This document shows, one piece after another, positions 16,915 to 25,809 of a DNA stretch of 64,000 nt; the first letter of the stretch is position 1; each line of letters begins with the position of its first letter. The DNA comes from Candidatus Binatia bacterium (GTDB lineage: Bacteria > Desulfobacterota > Binatia > HRBIN30). A model generated the notes under the pieces. That model was given only the letters and a program-made list of their open reading frames with translations, was not told where the DNA came from and did not search any database. A program made the translations under genes and the position numbers. Location: assembly GCA_937925685.1 (NCBI GenBank), contig CALAMI010000015.1:168911-232910 (forward strand), given 5' to 3'.

Positions 16915-17801
16915 CCCGGGCTTTCCTCCCATCGCTTTAGATACTTCGCCAACAAAGGGCGCAAATCGTGACGCACGTGTTCCGGAATTCGGCTGCGCTC
17001 GGTGATCACGGCATGTTCCAAGGCGTTTGCACACACGCACTGCCGATCGAGAGGCAGGTGGCTGGCGACAGCGGCAACGATGCGCTGCGCTAACGCAACA
17101 TTGTCCTGCAAGATACGCAGCACATCGGCAATCGCCACGTCGGCCTCGGATTCATGCCAACAGTCGTAATCCGTGGCCAAAGCCAAGGTCGCAAAGCAAA
17201 TCTCGGCCTCCCGGGCGAGTTTTGCTTCCTGTACATTTGTCATGCCGATCACGTGGGCCCCCCATTGCCGGTAAAGATGGGATTCGGCGCGTGTGGAAAA
17301 CTGTGGTCCCTCCATGCACAAATACGTTCCACCTTCGTGGACCGTGGCACCCTCCCGCTTAGCCACCTCAGCTAGAAGCTTCGACAGCGTAAGGCAAACG
17401 GGGTCTGCAAAACTCACGTGAGCAACGATGCCATTGCCAAAAAACGTACTCACCCGGCGCGACGTGCGATCAATAAACTGATGGGGAACGACCAGATGTC
17501 CAGGGCGGATTTCTTCCCGTAGGCTACCCACAGCACTGACAGCAACCAACCACTCCACTCCCAAGTACTTCATCCCCCACAAATTTGCACGAAAGTTAAT
17601 TTCCGAAGGCAACAAACGATGGCCACGGCCGTGGCGGGGCAAAAACACCACTCGCACCCGACCAAGGGTACCGACGACAAAGTCGTCGGATGGGTGACCG
17701 AATGGAGTTGCCAACTGGACGTGCTGCACGTCCCGTAAAGCACTCATTGCATAAAGGCCACTTCCGCCTATGACTCCAAAGGTAGGGGGTGTCTCTGCCA
17801 A
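16911..17801 (-). CDS. mtnP: S-methyl-5'-thioadenosine phosphorylase
   Basis: 296 residues. Splits methylthioadenosine with phosphate into adenine and 5-methylthioribose-1-phosphate, cleaning up after polyamine and autoinducer synthesis. Family features: FGVIGGSGLY at the N-terminus, PRHGRGHRLLPSEINFRAN (phosphate and ribose site), AVSAVGSLREEI, CMEGPQFSTRAES and IGMTNVQEAKLAREAEI, ATDYDCWHE (base recognition). Start ATG 17801; 4 bases separate it from the lipid-kinase stop upstream. Downstream it overlaps the PfkB kinase gene. A purine nucleoside phosphorylase of the same family is a less likely alternative. Confidence 0.93.
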   Translation of the reverse strand: MAETPPTFGVIGGSGLYAMSALRDVQHVQLATPFGHPSDDFVVGTLGRVRVVFLPRHGRGHRLLPSEINFRANLWGMKYLGVEWLVAVSAVGSLREEIRPGHLVVPHQFIDRTSRRVSTFFGNGIVAHVSFADPVCLTLSKLLAEVAKREGATVHEGGTYLCMEGPQFSTRAESHLYRQWGAHVIGMTNVQEAKLAREAEICFATLALATDYDCWHESEADVAIADVLRILQDNVALAQRIVAAVASHLPLDRQCVCANALEHAVITERSRIPEHVRHDLRPLLAKYLKRWEESPG

Positions 17802-17805
17802 AGTC

Positions 17806-18741
17806 TCACTCCTGCACGATCGTCAACAGCGGACCGGTTCGCAGTTGCAGCTCCGCCACCGCTTCCAACACATCTCCGTCAATCGTGTAATGGGTTGGCC
17901 GCTCGAACTCAACCTGCACCTCTCGAGCCAAATTGTCGTAAAGCGTTGGTAAATTCAGCGGGCAACCCTCACGGAGGCGATGGAGCCGGAGGATCACTTG
18001 GGCTGCACCGACGTGCCCCGCGAGCAAGTGGAAATACCCCCTTTTTCGGGTAGCGAGGTAGGTCGGCACGAAACCCAGACCGATATCCGCAATCGTGCTG
18101 GCATAAAGGACGTTAAAGTTTCGATGAGGAACCCGCTCCCCGTCGCAGACGACATCAGCACGAAAGCCCTGTAGAATCCTCCTGGACAACTCGCCCCGAA
18201 CACAGCCAGAGAAAATCGCCCGTGCAAGCCAAATGCCTGCAGCTAAGGGACCGCGGCCGTTGCCACTGTAGTACATTTGCAGAAAGTTGACGATCACCCC
18301 GCAGCCCACCATGAAGCCATAGTGGTGGTTTTCAACTTGTAAAAGGTGTCGCTCGGTCGTCCGTAACGGTTTCCCACGGGAGTAAATGTCGGCAATGTGC
18401 CCCAAGACTTTTATGGGCGTGCCAGTTCGAGCGCCAACCGACCTGGCAATGGTGTTCATAGAACCACCTCGCAAGGGAAGGAAAAAAGGCAGCGGTTGCG
18501 ATCCGTAGGCACGCACGAGCGCTGAAAGCGCACGAAAGAAGCTTCCGTCGCCCCCACAGATGGCAAGGATATCCACTCGGTGCTGCAAACACCGTTGCGC
18601 CGCGATTTCCAACTCCTCGAGCGTTTCCGGCACAACCACGAAGCCGCGCCCGTTGAGGGCTTCGACTAGTTCAGGGACCAACTGCCTTTTCGTCCGGTTC
18701 CGACCTGCATGCGGATTCACGATTACGCCAATTCCCGCCAC
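17806..18741 (-). CDS. diacylglycerol/sphingosine-kinase-family lipid kinase (YegS/BmrU type)
   Basis: About 311 residues. The N-terminus GIGVIVNPHAGRN carries the NPxAG motif and residues around 65-75 read ICGGDGSFFRALSALV, the nucleotide-binding GGDG loop. The second half is the beta-sandwich domain of DagK/YegS proteins (LQVENHHYGFMVGCG, THYTIDGDVLEA). These enzymes phosphorylate diacylglycerol or similar lipids. The start is uncertain: GTG 18741 has GAGGGG just upstream and fits the family; GTG 18783 is the other candidate. It sits between rlmN and mtnP with tiny gaps and is probably co-transcribed with both. Confidence 0.85.
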   Translation of the reverse strand: MAGIGVIVNPHAGRNRTKRQLVPELVEALNGRGFVVVPETLEELEIAAQRCLQHRVDILAICGGDGSFFRALSALVRAYGSQPLPFFLPLRGGSMNTIARSVGARTGTPIKVLGHIADIYSRGKPLRTTERHLLQVENHHYGFMVGCGVIVNFLQMYYSGNGRGPLAAGIWLARAIFSGCVRGELSRRILQGFRADVVCDGERVPHRNFNVLYASTIADIGLGFVPTYLATRKRGYFHLLAGHVGAAQVILRLHRLREGCPLNLPTLYDNLAREVQVEFERPTHYTIDGDVLEAVAELQLRTGPLLTIVQE

Positions 18742-18794
18742 GCCCCCCTCGCTTTCTTCGGTCTCAGTTGTTGAGTTGCCCACTGTTGCCCCAA

Positions 18795-19886
18795 CTATTG
18801 GGCGGCGCCTTCCGGCACTGCATGCATCCCTAGAGCTAGCTGGCCGCAAGCCGCTTGCACGTCGAGACCACGGCTACGACGGACGGTAGTCGGAACTCCG
18901 CACTGGAGCAATTCCTGTTGAAAGCGCCGGACAGTTTCTTCCGTCGGCCGTTGGTAAGCAGCACCCGGAAAGGGATTGAACGGAATGAGATTTACCTTGG
19001 CCCGCACACCGCGGAGCCGCGAAGCCAACCGTCTTGCCTCCTCCAAATCGTCATTGATTCCGGCTAACAACACGTACTCGAAGGTCACACGCCGGCGCTG
19101 GGGTAACGGCAGCCGTCGGCACACATCAAGCAGGGCGTCCAAGGGAAAGCGCCGGTTCACCGGCATGAGCTCCGAGCGCAACTTGTCTGTTGCGGCAGTC
19201 AGCGACACGGCGAGCTGCACCGAGGTTTCGCGAACGAGGCGCTCCATCTGCGGGAGGAGACCCACGGTCGAGACGGTAATCCGACGCGGCGAGAAACCGA
19301 GGCCCCAGTTTGCGGTCAATACTTCAATGGCTTCCACAAGATTTTCATAGTTTGCCAGCGGTTCTCCCATTCCCATAAAAACGATGTTCGTAAGGCGCTC
19401 CTCCGGTTCCAAGATGCGCCGGGCCGCCAGGACCTCCGCGACAATTTCGGCGCCCCGCAAGTTGCGGCGCAAGCCTAAGCGCGCCGTCGCACAGAAACGA
19501 CAGCCCATGCCACAGCCAGCTTGGGACGAAATACACAAGGTCAGTCGCGGTGGATCGGCAATGATGACCGACTCGACCGCAACTCCATCACCGAAGCGCA
19601 AAAGCAGCTTGCGCGTTCCGTCAGCAGCCGCGCTCACCCCCTCCACCACGGCCTCAGGCAGGTAAAATTCCCCCGCGAGCGCTAGCCGCAAGGAACGTGG
19701 AACGTTCGTTAGCGCCTCGAATGAGAGAATACCCGAGCGATACACGCCAGCCAGAATTTGCTGGGCGCGATACGTTGGCTCACCGCGCAGTTTCAGCCAC
19801 TGCCGCAAAGTACTAGGAGCGAGAATTTGCAGCTCGGCTGCTCCCCTTCCCTCAGCAGATTTCCGACTCGCTGAAAAAGAAACCAA
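18795..19886 (-). CDS. rlmN: 23S rRNA (adenine(2503)-C(2))-methyltransferase, radical SAM
   Basis: About 363 residues. Methylates A2503 of 23S rRNA and A37 of some tRNAs. The radical-SAM cluster motif is [11 protein letters not shown] (CxxxCxxC), the SAM site is [14 protein letters not shown], and near the C-terminus [16 protein letters not shown] holds the second conserved cysteine that is methylated during catalysis; the first lies in ISSQAGC. The start is difficult: ATGs at 19931 and 19922 would overlap ndk by 70-80 bases; I use TTG 19886 (35-base overlap) but CTG 19832, just after the ndk stop and behind AAGGGGAG, is also possible. The conserved part begins at about [11 protein letters not shown]. 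Confidence 0.93.
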   Translation of the reverse strand: MVSFSASRKSAEGRGAAELQILAPSTLRQWLKLRGEPTYRAQQILAGVYRSGILSFEALTNVPRSLRLALAGEFYLPEAVVEGVSAAADGTRKLLLRFGDGVAVESVIIADPPRLTLCISSQAGCGMGCRFCATARLGLRRNLRGAEIVAEVLAARRILEPEERLTNIVFMGMGEPLANYENLVEAIEVLTANWGLGFSPRRITVSTVGLLPQMERLVRETSVQLAVSLTAATDKLRSELMPVNRRFPLDALLDVCRRLPLPQRRRVTFEYVLLAGINDDLEEARRLASRLRGVRAKVNLIPFNPFPGAAYQRPTEETVRRFQQELLQCGVPTTVRRSRGLDVQAACGQLALGMHAVPEGAAQ

Positions 19887-20268
19887 TTTCCCACTTGGCG
19901 GTATCCGGCCCGTCGGATCCATGCACAGCATTTTTCTCCACGTCCGTTCCGAAGTCGCCCCGAATCGTACCCTTCGGCGCCTTCTTGGAATCGGTGGGAC
20001 CCATGATCTCGCGGTTCAGAGCAATCGCGTTCTCACCCTCTAACACGGCGACAAGTACCGGTCCTGATGACATGAATCGCACCAGATCCTGATAAAATGG
20101 TCTTTCCCGGTGCACGGCGTAGAAACGGGCCGCGGTGTCAGGAGACAAGCGTAGCATTTTCGCCGCTGCTATCCGCAGTCCGGCCACCTCAAAGCGTCGC
20201 AGGATTTCGCCGATCACTCGCTTTTGTACCGCGTCCGGCTTAATGATTGATAAGGTTCGTTCTAGCAT
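19852..20268 (-). CDS. ndk: nucleoside diphosphate kinase
   Basis: 138 residues, normal length. Transfers the gamma phosphate from NTPs to NDPs through a phosphohistidine. Family features: [19 protein letters not shown] at the N-terminus, [37 protein letters not shown] and the active-site NAVHGSDG (catalytic histidine). The end overlaps the rlmN reading frame, and sucD ends 33 bases upstream. ndk next to sucD is common in several proteobacterial lineages and links NTP pools with the GTP/ATP made by succinyl-CoA synthetase. Confidence 0.97.
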   Translation of the reverse strand: MLERTLSIIKPDAVQKRVIGEILRRFEVAGLRIAAAKMLRLSPDTAARFYAVHRERPFYQDLVRFMSSGPVLVAVLEGENAIALNREIMGPTDSKKAPKGTIRGDFGTDVEKNAVHGSDGPDTAKWEIGFFFSESEIC

Positions 20269-20301
20269 CTCGTTCTGTACGCCTCCTGGATTTGGAGTCC
20301 A

Positions 20302-21201
20302 TCAACTGCCGCTGGCGGCCACGAGGCCCCTGACTTCCAGTGCTCGCTTCATGGTAGTGCCCAGCTCGGCCGGGCTTCTTGCGACGAACATCCCTGCGTC
20401 CTCGAAAGCGCGGAACTTCTCCGCAGCCGTTCCTTTGCCACCCGAAATGATCGCCCCGGCATGTCCCATCCGCTTCCCTGGAGGTGCGGTGGCACCGGCA
20501 ACAAATCCCACCACTGGCTTGCTCATGCTCGTCTTAACGAACTGTGCGGCTTCCTCTTCCGCCGTGCCACCGATCTCCCCAATTAAAATTACTCCTTCTG
20601 TTCCAGGGTCTTTCTCGAACATCTCCAAGATTTCCACGAATCCGCTACCTGCAACCGGGTCTCCTCCGATCCCCACGCAGGTGGACTGCCCCAACCCCAA
20701 ACGCGTCAGCTGGTGCACAGCCTCGTACGTAAGCGTACCACTTCGGGACACCACACCAATGGTTCCCGGGCGGTGAATGTAGCCAGGCATGATTCCAATC
20801 TTGCATTCGCCCGGAGTGATTACCCCGGGACAATTCGGGCCAATGAGGCGGGTGTTCCTCCCCGCCAAGTAACGCTTTACACGCACCATATCGAGAACTG
20901 GAATTCCCTCGGTGATGCAGACCACCAGTCGCACTCCGGCATCGACTGCCTCCATGATGGCATCGGCCGCAAATGCGGGGGGTACGTAAATGACAGACGC
21001 GTCAGCACCGGTAGCGCGAACAGCTTGTTCGACGGTATCAAAAATGGGGATTCCCTCGAAATTTGAGCCCCCCTTTCCTGGTGTGACCCCGGCGACCATT
21101 TGCGTTCCATATTCCCGGCACGCTCGTGTGTGGAACTGGCCCGTTGCTCCTGTGATCCCCTGCGTCACTACACGTGTATTTTTGTCGACCAGAATGCTCA
21201 C
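20302..21201 (-). CDS. sucD: succinyl-CoA synthetase alpha subunit
   Basis: 299 residues. Forms succinyl-CoA/ATP interconversion in the TCA cycle together with the beta subunit. CoA-binding domain: [20 protein letters not shown] and [36 protein letters not shown]; the active-site histidine is in [17 protein letters not shown]. Start GTG 21201 (protein [12 protein letters not shown]) follows GAGGGAAG and matches the family length; the frame stays open to 21510 but that part has no similarity. No beta-subunit gene (sucC) lies upstream or anywhere in the window, which is unusual because sucC normally precedes sucD directly. Confidence 0.96.
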   Translation of the reverse strand: MSILVDKNTRVVTQGITGATGQFHTRACREYGTQMVAGVTPGKGGSNFEGIPIFDTVEQAVRATGADASVIYVPPAFAADAIMEAVDAGVRLVVCITEGIPVLDMVRVKRYLAGRNTRLIGPNCPGVITPGECKIGIMPGYIHRPGTIGVVSRSGTLTYEAVHQLTRLGLGQSTCVGIGGDPVAGSGFVEILEMFEKDPGTEGVILIGEIGGTAEEEAAQFVKTSMSKPVVGFVAGATAPPGKRMGHAGAIISGGKGTAAEKFRAFEDAGMFVARSPAELGTTMKRALEVRGLVAASGS

Positions 21202-21711
21202 CTGCGAACTTCCCTCGTCTGAAATTGGCGGACAACGGTAACGGTGCAAGCGCTGCAAGTCAACGAAACGCCGTACGACCATCGACGCAGGAAAGCCAGC
21301 AGCGAGTTGACCCTCGTACGCCTTGAAAGAAGCGTCGACCAATACTCGGTCAGCGCCTTGCACGCGGGAGCGGGAAGCAACAAGACCCCAGGGCCGACAA
21401 GAGGCAGCGGTACTGTGCTGAGGGCAGTTGGCTGCCAGCACTCGCACCCGGCGCACCGAAGGTGCAGTCGTTCGCGAAAGCTCCCAAGCGTGTCGGCCCT
21501 CTGGGAGCAAGCGGCGCCAATGCTTCTACAGCGCTCTCCCCTACCGCAACAATCCACGTGCAAGCACGGCACCCCCCTTGGGCCCTCGAAGTCGCCACAC
21601 GTGGAGCACCATGGCCACGAATGCCCCTCGCCCGCGCGCTCCCCCGATCCCTCGCGCGGTGACCTCCTATCTCTTCACACCCTACTCTCGAGCCTCGGCC
21701 ATGCCGGTTGC
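21202..21711. other. 510-bp stretch without a recognisable gene, between DUF190 and sucD
   Basis: Several overlapping open frames exist on both strands but none has a protein-like pattern or a known motif. The place is where sucC would be expected upstream of sucD; the translated minus frame shows nothing like the SucC C-terminus. It must contain the sucD promoter. No tRNA, inverted repeat or T-tailed hairpin stands out. Confidence 0.45.
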
Positions 21712-22065
21712 CTATGCGGCCGACCCGGGCGTGTAGCGGATAATTTCGGCCTTCTCCAAGGTCACCAATCCCCCCCCGCCGCTGGCTTCAATCAGCTCCT
21801 CGATGGCCGGCATGGCCGCTCGAATTTTTTCTTCGCTATCTACGATCTCGATCACGATGGGCAGATCTTCGGAGAGTCGCAAAATCCGCGCGCTATGAAT
21901 TCGGCTCCCAGCGCCAAAGCTCTCGATACCCCGCCACACAGTTGCCCCTGCTAAACCCATCTCGCGGGCCTTGAGTACAATCGCCTCGTACAGAGGTCGC
22001 CCATGGGCACGGTCTGCCTCACCCACGAAGATTCGCAGTAATTTGCCCTCTCCGATAATCCTCAT
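21712..22065 (-). CDS. DUF190 family protein
   Basis: 117 residues. DUF190 proteins have a ferredoxin-like/P-II-like fold; visible features are GKLLRIFVGEADRAHGRPLY at the N-terminus, LAGATVWRGIESFGAGSRIH in the middle and LSEDLPIVIEIVDSEEKI. They are very often encoded next to CrcB/Fluc fluoride channels, as here (10 bases behind fluC), and some are fused or paired with them, so an accessory or sensing role in fluoride export is likely, though not proved. The last gene of the fluC pair; 510 bases without a gene follow. Confidence 0.9.
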   Translation of the reverse strand: MRIIGEGKLLRIFVGEADRAHGRPLYEAIVLKAREMGLAGATVWRGIESFGAGSRIHSARILRLSEDLPIVIEIVDSEEKIRAAMPAIEELIEASGGGGLVTLEKAEIIRYTPGSAA

Positions 22066-22075
22066 GGCAACAATC

Positions 22076-22450
22076 TTAGATCACTCGACCTAGCAAGTCT
22101 CCAATCCAAACACCAACTACCGCTGCGACAAAGTTCGCTGCGACGTTCATCGCAGCCAGAAAGTAGCTCCCCTCTCGCAGGAAGGAGTAGGTTTCAAAAC
22201 CGAACGCAGACATGGTTGTAAATCCTCCACAGAGCCCCATGGCCAAGAACAAACGCCACTCTACCCCAATCCACCCTCGTTCTAAAGACAGTGCCAAAAC
22301 CAACCCCAACAATAGGCTTCCCACCGAGTTTACGGTGAGCGTGCCCCAAGGAAAGCTCGTGGCCATAAAAGCCTGCACCCACCCCCCGACCAGGTAACGG
22401 CCTACGGAGCCCAAGAAACCTCCGCAACCCACGAGAAGTACACGAAGCAT
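22076..22450 (-). CDS. crcB: fluoride ion channel CrcB/Fluc
   Basis: 124 residues, four membrane segments, the standard single-domain Fluc size. Dual-topology dimer that lets fluoride leave the cell. Motifs: GGFLGSVGRYLVGG, the pore asparagine in GTLTVNSVGSLLLG, and GLCGGFTTMSAFGFET with the Phe-box and the TTxS sodium/fluoride path. ATG 22450 has GGAGG five bases upstream. Operon with DUF190. A fluoride riboswitch was looked for in the 149 bases upstream, with no convincing result. Confidence 0.95.
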   Translation of the reverse strand: MLRVLLVGCGGFLGSVGRYLVGGWVQAFMATSFPWGTLTVNSVGSLLLGLVLALSLERGWIGVEWRLFLAMGLCGGFTTMSAFGFETYSFLREGSYFLAAMNVAANFVAAVVGVWIGDLLGRVI

Positions 22451-22599
22451 TCAAACCTCCGTCACCAGGGCCCCAACCCTCCGTGCCGCTGTGCGAAGCC
22501 CACAAGCCCGGACAAACCATCGCCGAGGGAGCTCCCCCGGGCAGCTGCACTTACCTGGGGTTGGAAAAGCGCCAACACGACAGGCAAGGGAGCGCTTTC

Positions 22600-23535
22600 C
22601 TAAGCTGGAAGTTCTCGTCTTAGCCACTCGACCGTTCTCCGCATCCCCTCCTCGAAGCCTACTGTTGGTTCGTACCCGAGCTTCTGCTGCGCCTTCACGA
22701 TGGAAGCTTGCGTATGCCGCACATCGCCGGCGCGGGGACCGGTGTGCTGGCAGATGATCGGTTTACCCACGAATCGCTCAACCGTGCGTGCAATCTCGAT
22801 AACCGAATGACGTTCGTTGCACGCAATGTTGAACACTTCACCAGCAATGTTTGGCCGAGTGCAGGCCAACAAATTGGCTTGGACAACGTTATCGATGTAG
22901 GTGAAGTCTCGGGACTGTTCCCCATCTCCATGAATAATCAAAGGTTCCCCTCTCAACGCAGCACGGATGAACAAGGGCACCACCGCTGCATACTTCGATT
23001 CGGGGCTCTGACGCGGGCCAAAAACATTGAAATAACGCAGGCTGACCGTTTCCAACCCGTACAGTCGCGTGAACGTGCGACAGTAGTATTCGCCTGCCAA
23101 CTTCGACACTGCATAGGGGGATACGGGAGCGGGAGCTTGGTGTTCCTCTTTCGGGAGAACGGGAGAATCACCGTAAACGGACGAAGACGACGCGTAGACC
23201 ACCCGTTTAACTCCCAACTCTCGGGCAATGAGGAGGAGCTGCAACGTACCGTGGGTATTCACCGAGTCGGTACTCAGCGGATCGTCCACGGAACGGGGCA
23301 CTGAACGAAGAGCGGCCTGATGACTCACGTACTCTATGTCCCGTAGTGCGACGCGCAGTGTTTCTGGGTCGCGAATGTCGCCTTCGATCACTTCAATCCG
23401 ATCACGCACCGCAGCGAGGTTGGCCCAGCTACCGGTAGAAAAGTCATCGAGCACACGAACCCGCTCTCCACGTGCAACTAAAGCATGAACAATGTTCGAA
23501 CCAATGAAACCGGCTCCTCCGGTCACCAAATACAT
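22600..23535 (-). CDS. NAD-dependent epimerase, UDP-GlcNAc/UDP-glucose 4-epimerase-like SDR
   Basis: 311 residues. [19 protein letters not shown] is the NAD motif; YASSSSVYGDSPVLPKEE and SPYAVSKLAGEYY contain the catalytic Ser/Tyr/Lys set; SLRYFNVFGPRQSPESKYAA and HGDGEQSRDFTYIDNV are characteristic of WbpP/Gne-like 4-epimerases, which act on UDP-GlcNAc, UDP-GlcNAcA or UDP-glucose. It is the last gene (leftmost) of the large polysaccharide locus. The 145 bases upstream (23536-23680) contain the 10-bp palindrome GCGAGCTCGC at 23592-23601 but no clear promoter. Confidence 0.88.
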   Translation of the reverse strand: MYLVTGGAGFIGSNIVHALVARGERVRVLDDFSTGSWANLAAVRDRIEVIEGDIRDPETLRVALRDIEYVSHQAALRSVPRSVDDPLSTDSVNTHGTLQLLLIARELGVKRVVYASSSSVYGDSPVLPKEEHQAPAPVSPYAVSKLAGEYYCRTFTRLYGLETVSLRYFNVFGPRQSPESKYAAVVPLFIRAALRGEPLIIHGDGEQSRDFTYIDNVVQANLLACTRPNIAGEVFNIACNERHSVIEIARTVERFVGKPIICQHTGPRAGDVRHTQASIVKAQQKLGYEPTVGFEEGMRRTVEWLRRELPA

Positions 23536-23680
23536 CGCGGCTCCTTCACCCTAAGGCTTTCGCCGTCTCGGATGTAGAACGGTTTGATCTTGCGAGCTCG
23601 CCTAGTCATTTGCCGGCCCTCGCCGCCTTCCACAAGCATAGCGCCTGCTCGAGTGCAATTTGGCTGCAACCGCGCCTGAA

Positions 23681-24733
23681 TCACAGTGCCGGAGCTGCCC
23701 TAGTGGGAAGAACCTCCGCCTTTCGATCCAGCCGAGGTGGTTGCCTTTCTGCCTGAAACCACCGGTGGCCGAAACGCACGAGCCCCCATAAGAAGCCGCT
23801 GCCCCAGCTCCAGTGCATCACAACGAAGGCCCATGCCACAAGCGGCCACAAGTGCAGGCCATGTTTTTTCGTTACCACGCCTGCTGCGAGCATAACGGCA
23901 AGAATGTAGGCCCCGAGCAGGGCAAGGCTCGCGTAGCTGCACAGGGGCGAAAACAGGCTTCCGGCCGTGGCCACTCCTGAGCTGGCGACAAACGCTGGGG
24001 GTACGAAATGGCGCCAGCTCATTTGCCGGGGATGTTTCTGCAACACCCGTACTTTCCACTTCCCGTACTCAAAGAACTGCTGCGCCAAAGCGCGGTAGGT
24101 CTCGCGATTCTGATACAGCGAGCGCATCGCAACCGATAGATAAACTCTTCCTCCCGCCTTCCGAATGCGATAGTTCAGCTCGTCATCCTGGTTACGCACC
24201 AGCTCCTCGTCAAAAAGCCCCACGCACTCGAACGTTTTCCGCGGCCACATGCCCATGTATACGGTGTCCGTTTCCCGGTCCTCTTGGGCGAAATGGAAGT
24301 AAGCACCGATCCCGAACGGGGAATCCATCGCGCGGGCAATGGCTTCAGCAACCGGGCCGCCACCGGCCGTTCGCATCGGTCCACCTACATTATCCGCACC
24401 GGTACGCAGCAGCGTCTCTACACCCCGGCGAAGGTAATCGGGCGCCAGCGTGGTATGCGCATCGACGCGGGCAATCACTTCCCCCCGCGCTGCGCGAATG
24501 CCAATGTTCAAAGCGGTTGGCACAATGCGCGCGGGATTGTCGAGCACGCGCACTCGGTCACCGTACTTCGCCAGAACCTCGCGGGAATCATCCTCGGAAT
24601 TTCCATCGACAACAATGACCTCGAAGCGATCCCGCGGATAATCTTGTGCAAGCACGGAATCCACGCAACGCGCGATATGTTTGCCTTCGTTGCGCATCGG
24701 GATGATCACCGACACATACGGCCAGGAATTCAT
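23681..24733 (-). CDS. family 2 glycosyltransferase, ExoA-like, membrane anchored
   Basis: 350 residues. GT-A domain with VSVIIPMRNEGKHIARCVDS, VVDGNSEDDS and the metal-binding ARVDAHTTLAPDY; DELVRNQDDELNYRIRKAGG holds the catalytic 'ED' region (QDDEL). Two or three hydrophobic segments follow near the C-terminus (LLGAYILAVMLAAGVV). The pattern resembles succinoglycan ExoA and other glycosyltransferases extending lipid-linked oligosaccharides. Start ATG 24733 overlaps the upstream GT4 stop (ATGA); the open frame to 24856 is inside that gene. Confidence 0.9.
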   Translation of the reverse strand: MNSWPYVSVIIPMRNEGKHIARCVDSVLAQDYPRDRFEVIVVDGNSEDDSREVLAKYGDRVRVLDNPARIVPTALNIGIRAARGEVIARVDAHTTLAPDYLRRGVETLLRTGADNVGGPMRTAGGGPVAEAIARAMDSPFGIGAYFHFAQEDRETDTVYMGMWPRKTFECVGLFDEELVRNQDDELNYRIRKAGGRVYLSVAMRSLYQNRETYRALAQQFFEYGKWKVRVLQKHPRQMSWRHFVPPAFVASSGVATAGSLFSPLCSYASLALLGAYILAVMLAAGVVTKKHGLHLWPLVAWAFVVMHWSWGSGFLWGLVRFGHRWFQAERQPPRLDRKAEVLPTRAAPAL

Positions 24734-25809
24734 CGTTCGAGCACCTGGTGATACAAATTTTCCATTCTGGCGACCATCCGCTCCATACCAAATTCCTCGG
24801 CGCGGCGGCGGGCCTCTCGAGCCGCTGCCGAAAATGCCTCGTCGGATAAGAGCCATCTCACCGTATTTTCCACGAAGTCAGCCACGCTGTCCGGCGGCAC
24901 CACGACCCCTGCAGGGCTACCGCCGAGCAGCTCCCGACAGCCGCCGACATCAGTCGCCACAACCGGCAGTCCGCAAGCCATCGCCTCCAGTAGCACGTTG
25001 GGCATTCCTTCCCACCGAGAAGTCAGCCAAAAGACGTGCGCTCGCGGCAACACAAACTCCAAATCGTCTCGCTCTCCTAAGAATTCCACGACTCCTTGCA
25101 GACCCAGGGAGAATGCCAACCCTTCGAGCTCGGCGCGTAGCGGACCTTCACCAGCGATGGCAAACCAAGCATGTGGCAGCCGTTCTCGTAACACGCGAGC
25201 GGCTCGCAAAAATAGTGCATGGTTTTTCTGCTCCACCAAACGCCCCGCCGTCACGATCAAGGGCCGCTCCAAGGAACGCTCGGGATGCGGCCGAAACTTG
25301 TCCGTGTCGATTCCATTCGGCACGATCGAGATCCGCTCCCGTGGAGCCCCATAGGAGCGAACAATGAATTCGGCAACGTCAGCGGAATTCGCCACTATTT
25401 GCCGACTCATACGAAAGGCCACACCGTTGGCAAGCTGTGACAGCCGCCCGTGAACCTTGCAGTTCCGCGCCGCAGTGATCAGGGGGGTGCGGGTGAGTCG
25501 GGCCGCTACGGCTGCGAGTGGATTCGCCACATAGAGCCAAGAATGCACGAGGTCGATGCGATCGCGAGCAAATGCTCTAGCCAAGCGCCTCACCCGCTTT
25601 AGGCTTGGCCCAGCTATGGTCGTGCACGGAATGTGACGATGCTCGATCCACGGCCCCCATGGCTCACAGGCATTCGATAGCACGTAGACACGCGGTTCGA
25701 AGCGAACACGGTCGAGTCGAACAGCAAGCTGCGCCAGCTGCCCCTCAGCTCCGCCTCGTGTCAGTTGGCCAATGACCAAACCAATGCGAACAGGAGATTT
25801 GTGCCTCAC
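24730..25809 (-). CDS. family 4 glycosyltransferase
   Basis: 359 residues, GT-B fold. IGQLTRGGAEGQLAQLA at the N-terminus is the glycine-rich acceptor loop, ISIVPNGIDTDKFRP marks the domain linker, VTAGRLVEQKNHALFLRAA opens the donor domain, and SRWEGMPNVLLEAMACGLP is the E-x7-E donor-site motif. It starts with GTG 25809 overlapping the acetyltransferase stop (GTGA) and ends overlapping the GT2 start. Retaining transferase adding one sugar to the growing repeat on the cytoplasmic side; donor and linkage cannot be inferred. Confidence 0.93.
   Translation of the reverse strand: MRHKSPVRIGLVIGQLTRGGAEGQLAQLAVRLDRVRFEPRVYVLSNACEPWGPWIEHRHIPCTTIAGPSLKRVRRLARAFARDRIDLVHSWLYVANPLAAVAARLTRTPLITAARNCKVHGRLSQLANGVAFRMSRQIVANSADVAEFIVRSYGAPRERISIVPNGIDTDKFRPHPERSLERPLIVTAGRLVEQKNHALFLRAARVLRERLPHAWFAIAGEGPLRAELEGLAFSLGLQGVVEFLGERDDLEFVLPRAHVFWLTSRWEGMPNVLLEAMACGLPVVATDVGGCRELLGGSPAGVVVPPDSVADFVENTVRWLLSDEAFSAAAREARRRAEEFGMERMVARMENLYHQVLER

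Noticed and set aside
22451..22560. possible fluoride riboswitch upstream of fluC
   Set aside because: GGCGATGG occurs on the minus strand (22524-22517) and CTGGTGACGG further on, resembling parts of the crcB motif, but the expected helices (GGCGA with UCGCC, and the pseudoknot to the 3' part) cannot be drawn.
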